Of a stretch of DNA of 64,000 bases, positions 26,669 through 35,154 are shown piece after piece. The DNA lies in contig JAPKMP010000002.1 of NCBI GenBank assembly GCA_026645935.1, positions 1-64,000 of the forward strand. The letters are read 5' to 3'. The first letter of the stretch is position 1. Every line of letters starts with the position of its first letter. Position numbers and translations under genes: made by a program. Below the pieces are notes generated by a model, which did not search any database, was not told where the DNA came from, and worked only from the letters and a program-made list of their open reading frames with translations. The stretch is from Candidatus Villigracilaceae bacterium (lineage in GTDB: Bacteria > Chloroflexota > Anaerolineae > Anaerolineales > Villigracilaceae).

Positions 26669-27603
26669 TTTTTGTGATTATACCGAATCGGTTCCACGTC
26701 CCTCTTTCTTTCCTCTTTTCTCTTTCTCTCACGCGCATAGTAGAAAGTTTCTCTTAACTGCGGCGTGACCAGGCTTGTCTCACGGTGACCGATTCTCGTC
26801 CCATGAAATTGCGCCAAGCGGAACCAGAAAATTGACGTAAGGCTTATCAGCAGAACTCCATCGCGCGCGGCGTGCCAGAGATCGCTCAAAATATTTGTGA
26901 TGGTCAGGCGGACAAAATCGTAGAAATTGAAATGCGCTTCGGGGTAGATTCTTCGCAATGCCATCGCTTCGCGGCGGTAGCGGTTGTAGACCCCTCGTGG
27001 GGTTTCGTTGTGGACGTGGATGATCTCCGCCTCGGCAACGTAGGCAATCTTATATCCCTGTCCCTTCGCCCATTGACCCCACTCAACGTCTTCCAGTCCG
27101 GTCAGTGTTTCGTCATAAGGGTGTTGTTCCCACAGACCTATGCGAATTGCAGCGTTGGCGTTGTTACAAAATGATGTGACCTGATCCATGTTGCTCGCGT
27201 CGGGATACCACTGATGGAATATCTGATGCTCGGAATATTTCGAGCCCTCGTAGCCGCGCTGTTTGCCATAGGTGAGGGCGACTTTCTCGTCTTGAAAAGG
27301 CTTGAGAAGAGACTCCAGCCAATCGGGATAGACGGGATAGGCGTGTGCGCTGGCGATGACGATGAGCTCCCGGCTCGCGGACTTAATCCCGAGGTTGAGC
27401 GAACGCCCAAAGGTAAACTCCGCCGGGGGGATGTGGACGATCTTCACGCCAAATGATTCCGCGATCGAACCCGTCGAGTCGGTCGAACCCGAGTCAACGA
27501 GGATGACTTCCACATCCTTGATGGTTTGCTGTTTGATTCCCTCCAGCAAACGCCCGATGTGTTTCTCCTCGTTATAGGCGCGGATGATTAATGAGCAGTT
27601 CAT
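26665..27603 (-). CDS. GT2 family glycosyltransferase
   Basis: 312 residues; CSLIIRAYNEEKHIGRLLEGI begins the GT-A fold, with DSGSTDSTG for the nucleotide, a SASRELIVIASAHAYP segment in place of a simple DXD, and LTGLEDVEWGQWAKGQGY, the ED acceptor motif common in rhamnosyl and similar GT2 enzymes. The C-terminus is long and basic. The stop overlaps the GNAT start. It adds one sugar to a surface glycan; donor unknown. Confidence 0.88.
   Translation of the reverse strand: MNCSLIIRAYNEEKHIGRLLEGIKQQTIKDVEVILVDSGSTDSTGSIAESFGVKIVHIPPAEFTFGRSLNLGIKSASRELIVIASAHAYPVYPDWLESLLKPFQDEKVALTYGKQRGYEGSKYSEHQIFHQWYPDASNMDQVTSFCNNANAAIRIGLWEQHPYDETLTGLEDVEWGQWAKGQGYKIAYVAEAEIIHVHNETPRGVYNRYRREAMALRRIYPEAHFNFYDFVRLTITNILSDLWHAARDGVLLISLTSIFWFRLAQFHGTRIGHRETSLVTPQLRETFYYARERKRKEERKRDVEPIRYNHKK
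26677..26682 (-). promoter_or_regulatory. Internal -10 box for GNAT, inside the GT2 3' end
   Basis: Minus-strand TATAAT encodes Tyr-Asn near the end of the GT2 protein and ends 8 bases before the GNAT ATG. Confidence 0.5.
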
Positions 27604-27614
27604 AATTTCATCGC

Positions 27615-27637
27615 AGGGGCGAGGTCACCTCGCCCCT
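27615..27637. repeat. Palindrome overlapping the sulfotransferase stop codon
   Basis: AGGGGCGAGGT, one base and ACCTCGCCCCT. The TAG stop of the minus-strand sulfotransferase (27636-27638) overlaps the right arm. Confidence 0.85.
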
Positions 27638-28481
27638 ACCAGGAATTATCCTTTTCATACCCCAACTTCAGCAGCAAATCTCCCGCCGCTTCCTTGAATA
27701 ATTTTTTATGCTCGTCTGTAAAATATTTCTTCCATTCACCCGTCTTGCCGGAGCGGAAGGTCGGGGACTTGGTCGGGTTGATGGAGGCTTCGAGGGAATC
27801 AAGGATCAACTGCCGGGGAGCGGGAAGCGTGACACGGCTGAGGAGGTGATTCATGATCGAGGTGAGAGTCTCAGCGCGGGCGTGCATCAAATCCTCGAAG
27901 TGAATTTTCAAAACTTCGGGGCGATCCAGCCAGCCGAGATAAGGCTTAAATCGTTCGGCGATGTTTGGGAATTCGACATCGGCGTCGGGACGTCCTAGAA
28001 TACTGGCTTTGAGTCGCGCATTGAAATCGGGCAGGGATCGATAATATTCGTGATGAACATGCCGCGCTTCCATGTCGGTGACGTAAAAGACATGCGAGAC
28101 GACCACATCGCGCGGGTCGCGGTAAATAAAAAAAGGAACGAATTTCGGCGAACTAACGCGGGCGACAACTTCGGGCCGGGCAAAGAGATGCGCGGAGGCG
28201 ATGTCGCGCGGGCGAAGCGAGTCAAGCCACTTCAAAGCCTGCTCCGGGTCGCGCTTCTTTCCGCTTTCGCCTTCGTACTCGGCGTAGAAAGAGCGCAGGC
28301 GTCTGGCATACGGCGCGACGTTCGAGAAGCCGAGAAGGATTTGATCGAGTAAGTGGGTTCCGCTCTTTGGGAAGGATATGCCGAGAAGCGCGGGCAACTC
28401 TGCGGGCGCAGAAGCGAAGCGCAGGCGCTGAAAGCTTTTTTCGATGTGATAGACTGTGGAGCGCAGGAACGATTTCAGCAT
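27636..28481 (-). CDS. Sulfotransferase domain protein
   Basis: 281 residues from the ATG at 28481, which lies 6 bases after an AT-rich TTAAAT box. The frame is open to 28682, but the added residues are low-complexity and overlap the divergent gene. The 5'-phosphosulfate loop is GISFPKSGTHLLDQIL and the 3'-phosphate motif is FIYRDPRDVVVSHVFY, both diagnostic for PAPS-dependent sulfotransferases. C-terminal KTGEWKKYF matches the GxxGxxK-type dimer and PAPS motif. It would sulfate a surface glycan or lipid. No PAPS synthesis gene lies in the window. Confidence 0.85.
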   Translation of the reverse strand: MLKSFLRSTVYHIEKSFQRLRFASAPAELPALLGISFPKSGTHLLDQILLGFSNVAPYARRLRSFYAEYEGESGKKRDPEQALKWLDSLRPRDIASAHLFARPEVVARVSSPKFVPFFIYRDPRDVVVSHVFYVTDMEARHVHHEYYRSLPDFNARLKASILGRPDADVEFPNIAERFKPYLGWLDRPEVLKIHFEDLMHARAETLTSIMNHLLSRVTLPAPRQLILDSLEASINPTKSPTFRSGKTGEWKKYFTDEHKKLFKEAAGDLLLKLGYEKDNSW

Positions 28482-28554
28482 GCAGGTATTTAACCACAAA
28501 TTCATCCGCGAGACCCGCGAAGGGATTCCGGGTTCTATTGGTTGAGGAAACCCC

Positions 28555-29148
28555 TTGAAACGAACCATTTTCAATACCCCCATCTTGAGTCCGATTTTAC
28601 GCATGGTCAGCAACTCGTTGATGCGCCTCGCCGGATGGCACGTGGAGGGATCTCTGCCGGACCTCGGCAAATACCTGATCATCGGCGCGCCTCACACCTC
28701 GAACTGGGACTTTCTCCTGTTTCTCGGGGTTATCTTTCGCCTGAAAGCGGACGTGAAATACATGGGCAAAGCAGAACTGTTCCGCAGCCCGATCGGTTGG
28801 TTCTTCTATTGGAGCGGCGGCATCCCCGTCGACCGTTCCAAATCCTCCGGTTTGGTCGAACAAATGGTGGAGGCGTGCAACCGCTCCGATAAATTCATCC
28901 TGACCATTGCGCCTGAGGGAACCCGCCACGGCGTGAAGGAATGGAAGCGCGGCTTCTATCACATCGCCAAGGGCGCGGGAATACCGCTGGTATTCGCAAA
29001 GGTGGACGGCAAACACAAGACGATGCGCGTGGGCGGGGTTTTTCATTTGACGGACGATATGGAAGCGGACATGCAGGCGATCCAGGATGCGTTCAAAGGG
29101 ATGGTGGGAGTCAACCCGAGGAAGAAATACATTACATTGGAAGGTTAA
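28555..29148 (+). CDS. 1-acyl-sn-glycerol-3-phosphate acyltransferase family protein
   Basis: 197 residues, short PlsC type. The acyltransferase motif HTSNWD gives His47 and Asp52, and APEGTRHGVKEWKRGFYHIA is the acceptor-binding motif. The start is a TTG with GAGGA six bases upstream; an ATG at 28603 would remove 16 residues. It is divergent from the sulfotransferase. It adds a fatty acid to a lysophospholipid or a similar lipid at the membrane; the truncated length and MRVGGVFH end suggest the group acting on varied acceptors. Confidence 0.85.
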   Translation: MKRTIFNTPILSPILRMVSNSLMRLAGWHVEGSLPDLGKYLIIGAPHTSNWDFLLFLGVIFRLKADVKYMGKAELFRSPIGWFFYWSGGIPVDRSKSSGLVEQMVEACNRSDKFILTIAPEGTRHGVKEWKRGFYHIAKGAGIPLVFAKVDGKHKTMRVGGVFHLTDDMEADMQAIQDAFKGMVGVNPRKKYITLEG

Positions 29149-29223
29149 AGCATCGAATGCGACAAGAACGGTTGTTGAATTCGATTTTGGTTGATGTTAT
29201 ACTTTGGACATCAAAGGTCCGTA

Positions 29224-30969
29224 ATGGACCAATGGTGTATGAAGAGGCCGCCTTCGACGAAGCCGATCGTACGTGGGGAGGGATTTGATTTTTTTCGCCA
29301 GATCTACGAAAACAACCTGGATGCGATTTTTCTGACAGCGCCCGACGGCAGGATCAATGCCGCCAACCCGGCCGCCTGCGAAATGTTCGGCATGACTGAG
29401 GAGGAGATAATCCGCGCCGGTCGTCAGGGACTACTCGATACTTCCGATCCGCGTTTTGCGGCGGGTTTGGAAACGCGTGAAGAAACAGGGATGGTCCGCG
29501 TGGAATTGACCGGTGTACGGAAAGATGGAACGAGGTTCCCATTGGAATTAACCTCGGTGGTCTTCAGGGATCAACGCGGCGATTTGCTGACCAGTACGAT
29601 CATCCGGGAAATTTCAGAACGCAGGGACCTGGAAGCCCGCTTGAAGGAAAACAATGCGTGGCTTGAGAGGCTGCTCGAACGCCTGCCTGACGTCCTGTAT
29701 ACGCTCGACCTGAAAGAGCGAAAGACGAAGAATTTCAACCGCAGTTCCTTCCTGGGATACAGTTATGAGGAATTGAGCCAGCCCGGCTCGATACAAGCAT
29801 CCATTCATCCGGAGGATGCCGCCGCTGTTGCCGCCTACCATCAAAAGATACACCAGGGTGAAGGAACCGAAAGCCTGGAATATCGGGTGCGCAGCAAGGA
29901 GGGCGAATGGGAATGGGTGGACAGCCGGAAAACCGTCCTCACCCGCAACCCGGATGGGTCACCCCGCGAGATCATGGTCCTCCTGCGGGTGATCACTGAC
30001 AGGAAACGGGCGGAAGAGCAGGTCGCGTATCACGCCCGGATTTTGGAAAGTATCAATGACATCGTCGTCGGCACGGACGAAAACTTCAACATCAGATACT
30101 GGAACAACGCCGCGGAACGTATATTTGGCTGGAGGGAGGAAGAGGTCCTGGGTAAGGATGTTTCAAAGGTTTTAAGAACAACTTTCTTCGATGGCGGACG
30201 CGAAGAGTCCATTCGCTTGATCAGCGAAACAGGCACATGGAAAGGGGAGGTGATCCAGTTCACCAAGGACGATCAGCCCGTCAATATCGACGCGAATATC
30301 ATGATGATCCGGGACAGCGCGGGGAAGGCGGCGGGCTTTGTTTCTGCCAACCGCGATATTACCCTGCGCAAACTGGCGGAGGAAAAATTACAGCAGGCTA
30401 AAGATGCTGTCGAAGTAGCGTACGCGGAACTTGAACATGCGCTGGCGCGCGAACAACTACTGGCGCGCACCGACAGCCTGACAAAATTATTCAACCGCCG
30501 TCACTTTTTCCTGCTCGCCGATCATGAGTTTTCGGTCGCGATGCGTTATGAACAGCCGGTCTCCGCCATCATTTTCGATGTCGATCATTTCAAGAACGTC
30601 AACGACCGGTGGGGACATCACGTGGGAGACGAGGTATTGCGACATGTTTCCCGCATCGCGCAGAAACAGGTGCGCGCAGCGGACATCCTCGCGCGATATG
30701 GGGGAGAGGAGTTCATCATCCTGCTTCCGAACAGCAGTGCGGAGGAGGCTGCAAATGTGGCGGAACGCATACGAAAGAAGGTAATGGCTTATCGCATCGA
30801 CCCGGAACATACGCAGGCGGGCATAACCGTCAGTGTGGGGGTGGCTGAAAAGGACGCAAGGGTGCAGGTGCAGACGTTGGATGATCTCGTCCGACGCGCG
30901 GATCATGCGCTCTATGCCGCAAAGGGGGCCGGGAGAAATTGCGTGAAGATTTATCAGGCATCTGTGTGA
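29224..30969 (+). CDS. PAS-domain diguanylate cyclase
   Basis: About 581 residues from the ATG at 29224, which has AAAGG six bases upstream and a TATACT at 29198-29203. Three PAS/PAC units lie in the first 380 residues: IYENNLDAIFLTAPDGRI, then WLERLLERLPDVLYTLD and ILESINDIVVGTDENFNI. A short coiled coil (KLQQAKDAVEVAYAELEHAL) links to a GGDEF domain with LTKLFNRRHFF and the active RYGGEEF. No transmembrane helix, so it is a cytoplasmic sensor making cyclic di-GMP. The RXXD inhibitory site is not obvious. Confidence 0.92.
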   Translation: MDQWCMKRPPSTKPIVRGEGFDFFRQIYENNLDAIFLTAPDGRINAANPAACEMFGMTEEEIIRAGRQGLLDTSDPRFAAGLETREETGMVRVELTGVRKDGTRFPLELTSVVFRDQRGDLLTSTIIREISERRDLEARLKENNAWLERLLERLPDVLYTLDLKERKTKNFNRSSFLGYSYEELSQPGSIQASIHPEDAAAVAAYHQKIHQGEGTESLEYRVRSKEGEWEWVDSRKTVLTRNPDGSPREIMVLLRVITDRKRAEEQVAYHARILESINDIVVGTDENFNIRYWNNAAERIFGWREEEVLGKDVSKVLRTTFFDGGREESIRLISETGTWKGEVIQFTKDDQPVNIDANIMMIRDSAGKAAGFVSANRDITLRKLAEEKLQQAKDAVEVAYAELEHALAREQLLARTDSLTKLFNRRHFFLLADHEFSVAMRYEQPVSAIIFDVDHFKNVNDRWGHHVGDEVLRHVSRIAQKQVRAADILARYGGEEFIILLPNSSAEEAANVAERIRKKVMAYRIDPEHTQAGITVSVGVAEKDARVQVQTLDDLVRRADHALYAAKGAGRNCVKIYQASV

Positions 30970-31043
30970 AGCCCGGCTGACCGACGGACGGGTCTCCCTT
31001 GATGCCGGCAATAAAGACGCGCTGATAAAACCCGCCTCTTCGT

Positions 31044-32300
31044 CTATTTATTCCCTTTTTCCCGAATATCCTTTACGATCCTTCCATCTTTCATTACGAG
31101 GGAGATGTTATCGACCTTCTCCAGCGAGCGGATGTCCTGAATGGGATTCGTTTTCACGAGGATGACGTCCGCCAGTTTGCCGGGTTCAATCGTCCCGACC
31201 TTATCTTCCCAGCCCAAACATTCCGCCGCTTTCTTCGTCGTGGCGACGATCGTCTCCATCGGCGACATCCCCACGTTGACCATCAAACCCAATTCGCGCA
31301 GGTTCGTCCCATGCGGCATCACGCCAGCATCGGTGCCCATTGCAATCCGCACTCCCGCTTTGTGAGCGCGGCTGATGCTCTCGCTGTGGATCTCCACCAC
31401 CTCGCGCGCCTTGCGGACTCCGTACTCGGGCATTCCGCCTTTCTCTCCCGCTTCAAGCACGGCGATTGGCGCGAGTAAGGTTGGCACAAGGAACGTCCCG
31501 TGTTTTAGCATAAGTTCGATGGCTTCATCGTCGAGATAGATTCCATGCTCGATGGAATGGATTCCCGCGCGGATGGCGTTCTTGACCCCTTCCGCTCCCT
31601 GCGCATGCGACATGACTTTCACGCCTCTTCGATAGGATGCCTCACGCACGATCACTTCCAACTCTTCCGGCGAAAACTGAACGAACTCGGGGTGGTCGGT
31701 GGGACTCAACACCCCGCCGGTCGAACAAATTTTTATCACATCCGCCCCGGCTCGCAGCACCTCGCGCACTTTTCTGCGGCAATCCTCGACCCCATCCACC
31801 CGGCAGGACGGGAAACCAGGATACGGCATGAACAGATCATATTCCATGCCGGAACGCATCCAGCCGTCGCCGTGACCGCCAGTGATGGTCAGCACACTGA
31901 TGCTGATCTGCAAACGTGGACCGACGATCACGCCGCTTTCCACCGCCTGCTTGACTCCCGCATCCGCGCCTCCCGCATCGCGGACGCTGGTGATTCCCGC
32001 ATCGATGGTGTTCTTCAAGTAATTGACCGAGTTGTAAAAACGCATCGAGAACGGCGTGACCATGTCGCGCGCGATATTGACTCCCTCGAGCATCACGTGG
32101 ACATGCGTATCGATCATGCCGGGCAGGATGTACCCGCCGCCCGCGTCGATCTCAGTAACTTCAGTATCCGGCTGGCGGATGTTCCTCCCCTGGCCCACAT
32201 CCAGGATGAGATTGTCCTTCACCAGCACGGCAGCATCCGCCAGCGGAGCCTTGCCCGTGCCGTCGATCAACGTACCGTTGCGAATCAAAATGGAAGACAT
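31044..32300 (-). CDS. Metal-dependent amidohydrolase
   Basis: 418 residues, imidazolonepropionase-like amidohydrolase. It begins with the small beta domain and GKLADVI-type return at the C-terminus. The metal motif is MIDTHVHVMLEG, followed by the Lys in GADVIKICSTGG, His in VMSHAQG and IHSIEHGIYL, and Asp in AMGTDAGVMPHG. These match cytoplasmic enzymes such as Xaa-Pro or N-acyl-amino-acid amidohydrolases. GAGGTG precedes the ATG. It is convergent with the diguanylate cyclase. The substrate cannot be set. Confidence 0.9.
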   Translation of the reverse strand: MSSILIRNGTLIDGTGKAPLADAAVLVKDNLILDVGQGRNIRQPDTEVTEIDAGGGYILPGMIDTHVHVMLEGVNIARDMVTPFSMRFYNSVNYLKNTIDAGITSVRDAGGADAGVKQAVESGVIVGPRLQISISVLTITGGHGDGWMRSGMEYDLFMPYPGFPSCRVDGVEDCRRKVREVLRAGADVIKICSTGGVLSPTDHPEFVQFSPEELEVIVREASYRRGVKVMSHAQGAEGVKNAIRAGIHSIEHGIYLDDEAIELMLKHGTFLVPTLLAPIAVLEAGEKGGMPEYGVRKAREVVEIHSESISRAHKAGVRIAMGTDAGVMPHGTNLRELGLMVNVGMSPMETIVATTKKAAECLGWEDKVGTIEPGKLADVILVKTNPIQDIRSLEKVDNISLVMKDGRIVKDIREKGNK

Positions 32301-32365
32301 GGGGTCACCTCATGAGGAGCGAAATGATCTGACAATAAAAGTATAGCAAGGGGATCTAAGAAAAG

Positions 32366-32941
32366 CTAGACATCATACTGCCCGATATCCTGAAGATCGT
32401 TCGACAGGTAATACGTCTGCGCGGGGAGGAGGACGTGCTTCCGCTGGTAGGTGGCGTAGACGGTGGTGCAGGATGTGCGCGGCAGGCGTTTGATCAGTGA
32501 AGAATCGTACAGAAGTATGGAACGGTTTGTGATCTTTTCGATCACTGTCCAATGGTCGTGATACCCCTGCAAGCCGAGGACGATCGAGCGCCCGGGAGTG
32601 CCGTCCAGGAAGGCTTGCATCGATTTCCAGAACGTGGTCAGGTCGGGGTTGGGCACGCCGCGGAAGGGGATTTCCACGTTGGCGATGCGTTTCCTGCCGG
32701 CGATCTTGTTGAGGATTACGAGCATCTCCTTGTGGATGATGCCGTCGATCAGGAATTTGCTCAAGAGCCTGCGCCGCGAAAGATAATGGATCAAATAGTT
32801 GAACAATTTCTGCGTATCCTCATCGGAGGAATGATTGACGATGCGCTCGGCGTTGATGATGCTGTACAACCCGCAGAGCGAATCCAGACCGCCCTGCTGA
32901 AAGGGCGGCAAGCCGGGCATCAGGCGGTTCGATCTGCGCAT
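32366..32941 (-). CDS. Putative papain-like (C39-like) cysteine protease
   Basis: 191 residues. GGLDSLCGLYSIINAER places a Cys at 23 in the first helix, GYHDHWTVIEK gives His128/130 at a strand start, and LLYDSS gives an acid at 146: the Cys-His-Asp order of papain-fold enzymes such as C39 or BtrH-like. It is short, with no signal peptide or TM helix. I do not recognise a named family. Upstream is the MBL gene on the same strand, 174 bases away. Confidence 0.5.
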   Translation of the reverse strand: MRRSNRLMPGLPPFQQGGLDSLCGLYSIINAERIVNHSSDEDTQKLFNYLIHYLSRRRLLSKFLIDGIIHKEMLVILNKIAGRKRIANVEIPFRGVPNPDLTTFWKSMQAFLDGTPGRSIVLGLQGYHDHWTVIEKITNRSILLYDSSLIKRLPRTSCTTVYATYQRKHVLLPAQTYYLSNDLQDIGQYDV

Positions 32942-33074
32942 GGGTAATGCAAATCCTAAGAAGGAAATATGGGTAGGAATGGCTGCAGTGGTAGCAAAGC
33001 CTCGGAATCTCGATGCAGGTAAGGGCTTGGCTTTAGGCGGGCGTGCGATCCGGTGAAATTTACCCCGGAAATGC

Positions 33075-33111
33075 AGGATGTTGCAGTCCTGTCTTGCATC
33101 TGCAACATCCT
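33075..33111. terminator. Hairpin after the MBL hydrolase gene
   Basis: AGGATGTTGCAG / CTGCAACATCCT perfect 12-bp stem with a 13-base loop, directly after the minus-strand stop. There is no T tract on the minus side. Confidence 0.55.
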
Positions 33112-33115
33112 TGTT

Positions 33116-33946
33116 TTATTCGCCGTGCATCTGGCGGTGCAAAGCGCGCAGGTTGCGCCGGTGCAGGGTCTCCGCCAGCCCGCCGAGGTAGACACGGCTC
33201 TTGCCGCAATCCTCGATGGAGACCTCTTCGAGATATTCCTCGGCGTTCTTGCGTTTGCCGCCCGCTTTGACCGCTTTCTTGATGTTGTTGAGGTAACTGA
33301 TGTTCTCGCGCACGGCGGCGTCGATCTCGCCGCGCAGGATGATGTCGCCGTGGCCCTGGACGATGTTTTCCAGACCCATTTTGCCGATCTTCTTGACCGA
33401 GGCGAGCATGTCGTCCACGTCGCCATCGACGACGTAGGGCAGGGGCATGAAGGCATCGCCCGCAAAAAGGACGCGGTCTTCCTCGACGAGCACCGAAATG
33501 CCGTCGTGGCTGTGACCCGGCGAGGTGGTAATGATGAGATTCTTCTTGCCGACCCGCAGGGTCATCTCGCCCGTGTCGAAGGTGAGGTGCGGCGGCACGA
33601 TCTTGACCTGCCTCAGGCTTTGATTCTGTTTCTGTGCGCTTTCGAGCGAGGCGACGCCCTCCTCGATCAGGTACTTGCGGCAACTCGCATGCCCGATCAC
33701 CACGGCACCCGGGAAGAAACAATTGCCCCAGCAGTGGTCGGCGTGATAGTGCGTGTTGATGATGTAACGCGCCTGTACGCCAAGTTCATGTTCGATGAAC
33801 TCGCGCATGGTCAGCGTCTCTTCGGGCAGGGCAAGCGTATCGATGACCACCGCCCATTGCGGACCGACGATGACGCCTGCCGTCACCTGGGCGTAGACCT
33901 CGCTTTGAAACCAATATACGTTCTCTGAAACTCTTTCTCGGTGCAT
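33116..33946 (-). CDS. MBL-fold metallo-hydrolase
   Basis: 276 residues. The metal motif NTHYHADH has His66, His68, Asp70 and His71; later ligands are TTSPGHSHDG and FAGDAF. The layout resembles quinoprotein-relay SoxH-like or beta-lactamase-like MBL proteins. A long basic helix closes the protein (AVKAGGKRKNAEEYLEE). The function and substrate are unknown. A clear Shine-Dalgarno is lacking; the ATG at 33946 is the first that includes the conserved N-terminal strand. Confidence 0.85.
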   Translation of the reverse strand: MHRERVSENVYWFQSEVYAQVTAGVIVGPQWAVVIDTLALPEETLTMREFIEHELGVQARYIINTHYHADHCWGNCFFPGAVVIGHASCRKYLIEEGVASLESAQKQNQSLRQVKIVPPHLTFDTGEMTLRVGKKNLIITTSPGHSHDGISVLVEEDRVLFAGDAFMPLPYVVDGDVDDMLASVKKIGKMGLENIVQGHGDIILRGEIDAAVRENISYLNNIKKAVKAGGKRKNAEEYLEEVSIEDCGKSRVYLGGLAETLHRRNLRALHRQMHGE

Positions 33947-34133
33947 AATTCAGCCTTCCAGCCGACCTTCCTCCCAATTTCCCAAATGATTCGGTGAAGG
34001 CGGATAATTTTGTCGCTTGTTAATAGCACATATTCAAAAAAAATTCAAGATGTATAGACAAAACCGGTTTCCCGCCCCCGTTTTGACCGGTATAATGACT
34101 TCAAGCGGTCCAACCCAAACAACAGGAGGAAAG

Positions 34134-35063
34134 ATGGTTCGAAAGTTTGCTCTCGTTTTGATATCCGCTCTTCTCACGGGATGTGGTTCTTTGGCGACTC
34201 CCGAACCGGCAGCGACCTCAACCCAAACCTTTTCCCCAGCGCCTCAACCCACGCATACGCCTGTTCCCACACCCACTGCGACTCCTGCGCCGAAGGCATT
34301 GACCGTCGAAGCCGACGGCTTTCGTTTGTCCGTCCCCCCAGAATTGGATTTCGACCTACAAGGAAAAATGGTGGGTGTCTTCGACCAGGAGGGAAAACTC
34401 ATCATTTCCTTTATAAGGACCGACTATGATGCGTCATCCAATTCGCTCCGGGATGTCATCGATATGTTTCTGGATGAACTTACCAGTAGCGCGGGTGAAT
34501 TCGTGCAGGGCGAGTCTTCTCCGATCAACATTGGCGGAGCGGAAGGCATCTCGGTGGCACTGACCGGAATCCTTTTCGATGCGCCCATCGAAGGCGCGGC
34601 GGTTGCTGTCAATCCGCACTTAAATTCCGTCTTCTTTGGGCTTGGAGTTTCCAACCTTGCAGAAGACAAGGATTTATGGAAGACCACCGGTTCGAATCTC
34701 TTTCAATCCCTGGTCGACTCGGTTGAGTTTATCGATGTCCAAACCAGCGTGGGGACATGTACCGTCAGCGCGGATAAGACCTATGGGTTTACCGAAGAAA
34801 ATCCGATCCGTGTTGGAGGCGACTGGCTCGAAGGTCCCGCCCGCGAAGAAGCCTATCTCGATAACCTGCTTGGTCCAAATGGCGAAACGCTTAAGTACGA
34901 ACGCGAAGGTTCATTCTCCAGCGGCGACACGATCCTGGATAAATATCATGTCGCAGGTCCCGGCATCGACGTTGTTTTGTATCTTGATGAATATAGTTAT
35001 ACGCCCCCATTAGCCCCTGTCGGTTTTACCTGCGTGGGTGAGTTTCCGTTGACTGCGCCGTAA
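34134..35063 (+). CDS. Secreted lipoprotein, unknown function
   Basis: 309 residues from the ATG at 34134, with AGGAGGA four bases before it; the longer frame is not supported. The signal FALVLISALLTGC ends in a lipobox with Cys17, followed by a Thr/Pro-rich linker (TPVPTPTATPAP). A domain of about 150 residues with SFIRTDYDASSNSL and a second beta-rich part with a Cys pair (GTCTVSAD and VGFTCVGEF) follow. It is anchored outside the membrane. No family is recognised. Confidence 0.65.
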   Translation: MVRKFALVLISALLTGCGSLATPEPAATSTQTFSPAPQPTHTPVPTPTATPAPKALTVEADGFRLSVPPELDFDLQGKMVGVFDQEGKLIISFIRTDYDASSNSLRDVIDMFLDELTSSAGEFVQGESSPINIGGAEGISVALTGILFDAPIEGAAVAVNPHLNSVFFGLGVSNLAEDKDLWKTTGSNLFQSLVDSVEFIDVQTSVGTCTVSADKTYGFTEENPIRVGGDWLEGPAREEAYLDNLLGPNGETLKYEREGSFSSGDTILDKYHVAGPGIDVVLYLDEYSYTPPLAPVGFTCVGEFPLTAP

Positions 35064-35068
35064 ATGGT

Positions 35069-35139
35069 CTGTCACCCTGAGCGGAGCGAAGGGTCTCTGG
35101 GGGTCTTGTGGAGATGCTCCGCTTCGCTCAAGGTGACAG
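35069..35139. repeat. Imperfect inverted dispersed repeat
   Basis: CTGTCACCCTGAGCGGAGC and its imperfect reverse complement end the lipoprotein gene region and precede the convergent E3 gene. The GTCACCCTGAGCG-type end is common in dispersed elements. Confidence 0.7.
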
Positions 35140-35154
35140 AAACAAAATGCGCGC

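Noticed and set aside
33060-33722. Second minus-strand open frame within the MBL gene
   Set aside because: It is a +1 frame of the MBL gene with an Arg-rich composition; the MBL frame holds the THYHADH motif.
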